From an uncultured Pelagibacteraceae bacterium (GTDB lineage: Bacteria; Pseudomonadota; Alphaproteobacteria; Pelagibacterales; Pelagibacteraceae): 48,086 nucleotides of DNA. The position numbers were made by a program, and so were the translations under genes. The notes under the pieces were generated by a model. That model was not told where the DNA came from and searched no databases. It saw nothing but the letters and a program-made list of their open reading frames with translations. The stretch covers positions 1-48,086 of the forward strand of contig CACGWQ010000008.1 in assembly GCA_902576815.1 (NCBI GenBank), given 5' to 3'. This document shows, one piece after another, positions 43,314 through 48,086 of this stretch. Position 1 is the first letter of the stretch. Each line of letters begins with the position of its first letter.

Positions 43314-44675
43314 ATGGCTAAAGATATTTTTTTAACAAATAGTCTTGGTGGGAAGAAAGAAAAATTTATACCTAAAAATGAGAAATCTATAGGCATGTAT
43401 GTTTGTGGTCCTACTGTTTATGATGATCCACATATTGGTAATGCTAGACCATTAGTTGTCTTTGATATTCTGTACAAAATTTTAAAAAATAGATATGGAT
43501 CAACATCTGTAAAATATGTCAGAAATATAACAGACATAGATGACAAAATAATTAAAGCATCTAATGATCAAAATATTTCTATTAATGATCTCACATCAAA
43601 AATTACTGAGAATTTTCATAAGGATTGTAATTACTTAAAATGTGAAACACCAAACAGCGAACCAAAGGCAACAGAAAATATAAAACAAATGATTGAAATG
43701 ATCACAGAACTAGAAAAAAAAGGGTTTGCATATTCAAAGGATAAGCATGTTTATTTTGAAGTTAAAAAATTTAGTGATTATGGAAAACTATCTAATAAAA
43801 AGTTAGATGAATTAATAGCTGGTTCACGAGTAGAGGTTTCAAAAATAAAAAAGAATCCTGAAGATTTTGTATTATGGAAACCATCAACAGATAAAGAACC
43901 TTCATGGGACTCTCCTTGGGGTAAAGGTAGGCCAGGTTGGCATTTAGAATGTTCGGTTATGTCTAAAAGATATTTGGGTGAAGAATTTGATATCCATGGG
44001 GGTGGTAGAGACTTGATTTTTCCTCATCATGAAAACGAGATTGCTCAATCAAGATGTGCAAATGAAACAAATTCTTTTGCAAATTATTGGGTTCATAATG
44101 GATTTATAACTCTTTCTAATGAAAAAATGGCAAAATCTCAGGGAAATATTTTAAAAATAAAAGATTTTAAAATTAAAAATAATGGCCAAGTTTTAAGACT
44201 AGCATTAATTAGCGCTCACTATAGACAAGGATTAGATTGGAATGAAAAATTAATATCAGAATGTGAAAAAACTTTAAGCAAATGGTATTCAATTTACTCC
44301 GTTGTTGATAAAAGTCTAATATTATCAGATGAGATATTAGCTCCTTTATATGACGATTTAAACACTCCTGGTTATATTGCTAATTTACATTCTTTATATA
44401 GCAAAGCTTCAAGTGGAACTAACGAAGATAAAGCAATTTTTATAAAAGCATGCAACTTTATAGGGCTTTTAACTGATACTTTAGAAGAGTGGCAACAAAC
44501 AAAAAAAAATACAGTTTCTCTTTCAGAAAATGAGATTAATTCAAAAATAATTGAGAGAAATAAAGCAAGAGATGAAAAAAATTATGAATTAGCTGATAAA
44601 ATTAGGAAAGATCTTTTAGATAAGGGTATTTTAATTGAAGATAAAGATGGTACAACCTCGTGGAAATTAAAATGA
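43314..44675 (+). CDS. cysS: cysteinyl-tRNA synthetase
   Basis: Class I aminoacyl-tRNA synthetase, 453 aa. The HIGH-type motif is HIGN at 40-43. The KMSKS loop reads KMAKS at 271-275, with Ala instead of the first Ser. The zinc ligands Cys31, Cys213, His238 and Glu242 are all conserved. C-terminal DALR and anticodon-binding regions follow to the stop. The cimA-like gene overlaps the stop by four bases (ATGA). Confidence 0.96.
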   Translation: MAKDIFLTNSLGGKKEKFIPKNEKSIGMYVCGPTVYDDPHIGNARPLVVFDILYKILKNRYGSTSVKYVRNITDIDDKIIKASNDQNISINDLTSKITENFHKDCNYLKCETPNSEPKATENIKQMIEMITELEKKGFAYSKDKHVYFEVKKFSDYGKLSNKKLDELIAGSRVEVSKIKKNPEDFVLWKPSTDKEPSWDSPWGKGRPGWHLECSVMSKRYLGEEFDIHGGGRDLIFPHHENEIAQSRCANETNSFANYWVHNGFITLSNEKMAKSQGNILKIKDFKIKNNGQVLRLALISAHYRQGLDWNEKLISECEKTLSKWYSIYSVVDKSLILSDEILAPLYDDLNTPGYIANLHSLYSKASSGTNEDKAIFIKACNFIGLLTDTLEEWQQTKKNTVSLSENEINSKIIERNKARDEKNYELADKIRKDLLDKGILIEDKDGTTSWKLK

Positions 44676-46273
44676 GTAAAGAAAAAATCTACATATTTGA
44701 TACAACGCTTAGAGACGGTGCACAAACTCAAGGAGTAGATTTTTCATTAAATGAAAAAGAAAAAATTGCTAAATCTTTGGACAACTTAGGAGTTGATTAT
44801 ATAGAAGGCGGTTGGCCAGGAGCAAATCCAACTGATACAGAATTTTTTAATATGGATCAGAACTTTAAAAATGCAAACCTCACAGCCTTTGGTATGACCA
44901 AAAAATCAGAGCATAGTGCAAAAAATGACCCTATGTTATCATCCCTGATTAATTCAAAAAGTTCATCAGTTTGTTTATTTGGCAAAAGTTGGGATTTTCA
45001 TGTCGATGTGGCATTAGGTATTTCAAACGATCAAAATTTAGAAAATATAAGCGAGAGTGCAAAGCATATAGTTAATTCAGGTAAAGAATTTATGTTTGAT
45101 GCTGAACATTTTTTTGATGGTTATAAATCAAATCCTGAATATGCAATATCTTGTTTAAAAGCTGCATATGATAATGGTGCAAGATGGATTGTTTTATGTG
45201 ACACCAATGGAGGGACATTGCCTCATGAAATTTCTGAAATTATTAAAGAAGTAACAAAGCATATACCTGGTAAAAACCTTGGAATTCACGCTCACAACGA
45301 TACTGAAAATGCAGTTGCTAATAGTCTAGTTGCTGTGCAAGCTGGAGTTAGACAGGTTCAAGGCACAATAAATGGACTTGGTGAGAGATGTGGTAATGCA
45401 AACCTAATGTCGTTGATACCAACTTTTTATTTAAAAAAAGACTTTTCAGACAAGTATGAAATTAATATCAAACCAGAAAACATTAAAAATTTAACGCAAT
45501 GTTCAAGATTATTAGATGAAATATTGAATAGAAAACCAAATAAACATTTACCTTACGTAGGTGCTTCTGCATTTTCACACAAAGGTGGAATGCATGTGTC
45601 AGCTGTACAAAAAGACCCAAAAACTTATGAACATATTAATCCTGATGAAGTAGGTAACACTAGGAATATAATTGTTTCTGATCAATCAGGACAATCTAAT
45701 ATAATGTCTAGATTAAATGCAATTGGCATTAATATTAAAAAAGATGATCCAAACATTAAAAAACTTCTTCATGAAGTAAAGGATAGAGAGTTCATAGGAT
45801 ATAGTTACGATGGTGCTGATGCATCTTTTGAACTATTAGCTAGAAGATTAATGGGCGAAATACCAAGATATATTTCAATCAATGAGTATGATGTTTCTGT
45901 AAAGAAAGATTCTAATGGAGAAGTAATATCATTTGCAAAAGCAAAACTTGAGGTTGATGGTCATGAAATTATATGTGAAGGTGAGGGTAATGGACCTGTT
46001 AATGCATTAGATAATGCAATCAGAAAAAATGTAAATAAACTTGAAAAATATTCAGAGTACTTAAAAGATCTAAAATTGGTTGATTACAAAGTTAGAATAT
46101 TAAATACAGGCACTGGCGCTGTTACCAGAGTATCAATTGAAAGTGCAGATTCTAAACATGGTAATTGGTTTACTATAGGAGTTTCTCCAAATATTATTGA
46201 TGCTTCTTTTAAAGCTTTAGTTGATAGTTTAGACTATAAACTGTTTAAGGATAATGCTCCTGCAAGTAATTAA
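44672..46273 (+). CDS. cimA: (R)-citramalate synthase
   Basis: Condenses pyruvate with acetyl-CoA to citramalate, starting threonine-independent isoleucine synthesis. From the ATG at 44672, which overlaps cysS by ATGA, the protein has 533 aa. A GTG four codons earlier is less likely. The N-terminal TIM barrel has FDTTLRDGAQTQ (9-20) and the metal site His206/His208 (GIHAHNDTENA), then GTINGLGERCGNAN. The C-terminal LeuA-type regulatory domain is present. The GAQTQGVDFS form and lack of leuA neighbours favour CimA over 2-isopropylmalate synthase. trmJ overlaps its end by one base. Confidence 0.9.
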   Translation: MSKEKIYIFDTTLRDGAQTQGVDFSLNEKEKIAKSLDNLGVDYIEGGWPGANPTDTEFFNMDQNFKNANLTAFGMTKKSEHSAKNDPMLSSLINSKSSSVCLFGKSWDFHVDVALGISNDQNLENISESAKHIVNSGKEFMFDAEHFFDGYKSNPEYAISCLKAAYDNGARWIVLCDTNGGTLPHEISEIIKEVTKHIPGKNLGIHAHNDTENAVANSLVAVQAGVRQVQGTINGLGERCGNANLMSLIPTFYLKKDFSDKYEINIKPENIKNLTQCSRLLDEILNRKPNKHLPYVGASAFSHKGGMHVSAVQKDPKTYEHINPDEVGNTRNIIVSDQSGQSNIMSRLNAIGINIKKDDPNIKKLLHEVKDREFIGYSYDGADASFELLARRLMGEIPRYISINEYDVSVKKDSNGEVISFAKAKLEVDGHEIICEGEGNGPVNALDNAIRKNVNKLEKYSEYLKDLKLVDYKVRILNTGTGAVTRVSIESADSKHGNWFTIGVSPNIIDASFKALVDSLDYKLFKDNAPASN

Positions 46274-46992
46274 TGTCGTTTAAAAATATAACATTTATTT
46301 TGCATAAACCACAACTATCAGAAAATATTGGAGCCTGTGCAAGAGCATTAAAAAACTTTAATTTTAATAATCTATCAGTCGTTAATCCAAAACCTTCTTT
46401 TCCTAATGATAAAATTATTGCGACTTCTGTTGGTGCAAAAGATATTATTAAAAGAGCAATAGTATATAAAAATATAGAAAAATCATTGAATAATCTGGAT
46501 ATTTTAGTTGCCACATCTGCAAGATTTAGAAATAAAAATATAAAACATATATCAATAACAGATCTTAAAATGATAAATTATAAAAAAAAAGTAGGCTTTC
46601 TTTTTGGATCAGAGTCATCTGGATTATCAAATAATGAGATTAGTTATGCTGATTACACTTTACAAATTCCAAGTAATAAAAATTTTAAATCACTAAATCT
46701 ATCTCATAGTCTAATAATCGTAGCTCAAATTGTGAATAGTCTTATCTCAAATAAAAAATCTAGTTTTGAAAAATCAAAAAAAATTAAAAGCGCAAAAAAG
46801 AAAGATATTAAAAAAATGCTTAATTTATGTATAAATAATCTAGAAAATAAAAATTTTTTTTATCCTCCTGAAAAAAAACCTATAATGATAGAAAATCTTA
46901 GAAGTATTTTTTATAAATTAAATCTATCTGAAAAAGAAACTCGCATTTTATCAAGTGTATTCGCTGGGTTAAGTAAAGAAAAGGTTGATTGA
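46273..46992 (+). CDS. trmJ: tRNA 2'-O-methyltransferase (TrmJ-like)
   Basis: A SPOUT (trefoil-knot) methyltransferase of 239 aa, which methylates the ribose at position 32 of tRNA. Landmarks are FILHKPQLSENIGACARALKNF near the N-terminus, and the knot motifs KVGFLFGSESSGLSNNE and LNLSHSLIIVAQIV. Basic C-terminal residues (around 160-190) may bind tRNA. It overlaps cimA by one base and lies 35 bp before rpsD. Confidence 0.87.
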   Translation: MSFKNITFILHKPQLSENIGACARALKNFNFNNLSVVNPKPSFPNDKIIATSVGAKDIIKRAIVYKNIEKSLNNLDILVATSARFRNKNIKHISITDLKMINYKKKVGFLFGSESSGLSNNEISYADYTLQIPSNKNFKSLNLSHSLIIVAQIVNSLISNKKSSFEKSKKIKSAKKKDIKKMLNLCINNLENKNFFYPPEKKPIMIENLRSIFYKLNLSEKETRILSSVFAGLSKEKVD

Positions 46993-47027
46993 CAAAAGAT
47001 TACTTAAGCTTATAAAGCCAATTACTA

Positions 47028-47645
47028 ATGACAAAAAGATTAAACTCTAAACATAAAGTAGACAGAAGGCTAAAGGTTAACTTGTGGGGAAGACCGAAAA
47101 GTCCGTTTAATTCTAGAGCCTATCCTCCTGGACAGCATGGTCAAAGTAAAGCTGGTAAACTGTCAGACTATGGTATTCAACTTCAAGCTAAACAAAAGTT
47201 AAAATCTTATTACGGTAATATGAATGAACGTCAATTTAGAAATGTTTATAAAAAAGCTATAATGAAAAAAGGAGATACTGCAGAAAATTTGATTGGATTG
47301 TTAGAGAGAAGATTAGATGCGGTAATATATAGATCAAAATTATCGAACACAATTTTTTCATCAAGGCAATTGATAAATCATGGACATGTCAAAGTTAATG
47401 GAAAAAAAGTAAATATTTCGAGTTATCAAGTTAAAGAAGAAGATAATATTGAAATTAGAGATAAATCAAAACAACTTGCATTAATTGATATTGCTTTAGC
47501 AAATAAAGAAAGAGAAGTTCCTGAGTATCTTCAGTTAGATGAAAAAAATAAAAAAGTAAAATTTGTAAGAATCCCTAAATTTGAAGAAGTTCCTTATCCA
47601 GTAACAATGGAACCAAATCTTGTAATTGAATATTATTCTAGATAA
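47028..47645 (+). CDS. rpsD: 30S ribosomal protein S4
   Basis: Primary rRNA-binding protein of the small subunit, 205 aa, the standard length. The N-terminal region includes [21 protein letters not shown], and the S4 RNA-binding domain (about 95-155) has [17 protein letters not shown] and [17 protein letters not shown]. The C-terminus contains [15 protein letters not shown]. No other ribosomal genes are adjacent; in many bacteria rpsD is in the alpha operon, but here it stands alone. No zinc-binding cysteines are seen at the N-terminus. Confidence 0.97.
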   Translation: MTKRLNSKHKVDRRLKVNLWGRPKSPFNSRAYPPGQHGQSKAGKLSDYGIQLQAKQKLKSYYGNMNERQFRNVYKKAIMKKGDTAENLIGLLERRLDAVIYRSKLSNTIFSSRQLINHGHVKVNGKKVNISSYQVKEEDNIEIRDKSKQLALIDIALANKEREVPEYLQLDEKNKKVKFVRIPKFEEVPYPVTMEPNLVIEYYSR

Positions 47646-47651
47646 TAAATA

Positions 47652-48086
47652 TTGATAAAAAGATCATCCAAACAATTTGTTGACCAACTCATTAATAATT
47701 ATTCATCTTGGAAAATATTGGATATTGGATGTGGATATGGAGCACATAAAAAAGCAACCACGATATGTGACAAACTAGATCTTAAAGATTTTTATAAAGA
47801 TAAAAATTTTTTGCAAATTCATGAAGATATTTTACCATTTAAAGATAAAGAATTTGATTTTGTAATAGCTTCACACGTTTTAGAACATGTTGAGGATGTT
47901 GACAAATTTATTTCTGAATTGGAAAGAATATCAACCAAAGGTTATATAGAATTACCAACAATTCTAGAAGATAATCTTGTTTTTGAAAATAAAAGTGATC
48001 ATTTATGGCATATGGAATTTGACGATAATTCGAACGAGCTTATAATATCTAATCGTATTCAATATTTAGAGCCAATACTAACTGTC
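47652..48086 (+). CDS. class I SAM-dependent methyltransferase, 3' truncated
   Basis: A partial methyltransferase that runs off the end of the window. The frame begins at a TTG (47652), six bases after rpsD, and stays open to 48086 (145 codons). SAM-binding motif I is ILDIGCGYGAHK (around 22-33), and motif IV/post-motif residues DFVIASHVLEHVEDVDKF fit Methyltransf_11. The later region LWHMEFDDNSNEL is not one I can assign to a substrate. The start is uncertain, because no ribosome-binding site or ATG is seen upstream. Confidence 0.7.
   Translation, partial: MIKRSSKQFVDQLINNYSSWKILDIGCGYGAHKKATTICDKLDLKDFYKDKNFLQIHEDILPFKDKEFDFVIASHVLEHVEDVDKFISELERISTKGYIELPTILEDNLVFENKSDHLWHMEFDDNSNELIISNRIQYLEPILTV

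Noticed and set aside
1..48086. Signs of a prophage, integrated island or CRISPR array.
   Set aside because: No integrase, transposase, phage structural gene, direct-repeat array or tRNA-flanked boundary was seen, and base composition looks even throughout.

Overview
The window is a dense, AT-rich (roughly 30% G+C by eye) bacterial segment. It carries about 46 protein genes, one further gene broken by an in-frame stop, no rRNA or tRNA gene that I can see, and no insertion sequence, prophage or CRISPR array. Intergenic gaps are tiny: the two largest are 161 bp (24153-24313) and 142 bp (28220-28361), so there is no empty stretch over 300 bp. Short 1-, 4- and 8-base gene overlaps, the AT bias, betaine-type demethylation enzymes, TRAP and tripartite tricarboxylate (TTT) uptake systems and family memberships all point to a streamlined marine alphaproteobacterium of the SAR11 clade (Candidatus Pelagibacter). 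The assignment is by inference; no marker was searched.

Layout. 1-4709 (+): a class III aminotransferase (5' truncated), alanine dehydrogenase and a dimethylglycine/sarcosine dehydrogenase-like enzyme. 4706-7704 (-): GMP reductase, a tartrate/D-malate dehydrogenase and an EamA permease. 7827-11682 (+): an accessory operon with a haloacetate-dehalogenase-like hydrolase, a TauD-type dioxygenase, an AEC permease, a DUF1330 protein and a secreted HExxH protein. 11688-13566 (-): a 3-hydroxyisobutyrate-dehydrogenase-family reductase, an FMN oxidase-family protein and a beta-carbonic-anhydrase-like gene with an in-frame TAA. 13575-15353 (+): MFS permease and rpoZ.

15354-20789 holds a probable malonate module: a family III CoA-transferase diverging from a TRAP transporter followed by malonyl-CoA decarboxylase. 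dusA and a TSUP permease follow, then phosphomannomutase (-). 24227-27510 is the ribonucleotide reductase operon nrdAB, preceded by two probable NrdR boxes. An alternative oxidase (-) and a TctCBA + MmgE/PrpD operon (+) diverge from a region with a repeated GGTTARTTAGACC operator-like element. 32743-37058 (-) has a phosphatidylcholine synthase-like gene and prpD-prpB-prpC, three methylcitrate-cycle genes. 37099-48086 is housekeeping: gph, a glmU gene reduced to its acetyltransferase domain, glmS, a DUF218 protein, class II DAHP synthase, nadE, cysS, citramalate synthase, trmJ, rpsD and a truncated methyltransferase.

Taken together, the accessory genes describe a carboxylic-acid and osmolyte scavenger: amines (aminotransferase/Ald, DMGDH-like), probably malonate (TRAP/Mcd), propionyl-CoA (Prp) and an unknown carboxylate (Tct/PrpD-like) all feed central carbon metabolism. 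The most unusual points are the lone GlmU acetyltransferase domain, the interrupted carbonic-anhydrase-like gene, the dehalogenase/dioxygenase/AEC operon, and the hairpins placed between binding-protein and permease genes in both uptake systems.
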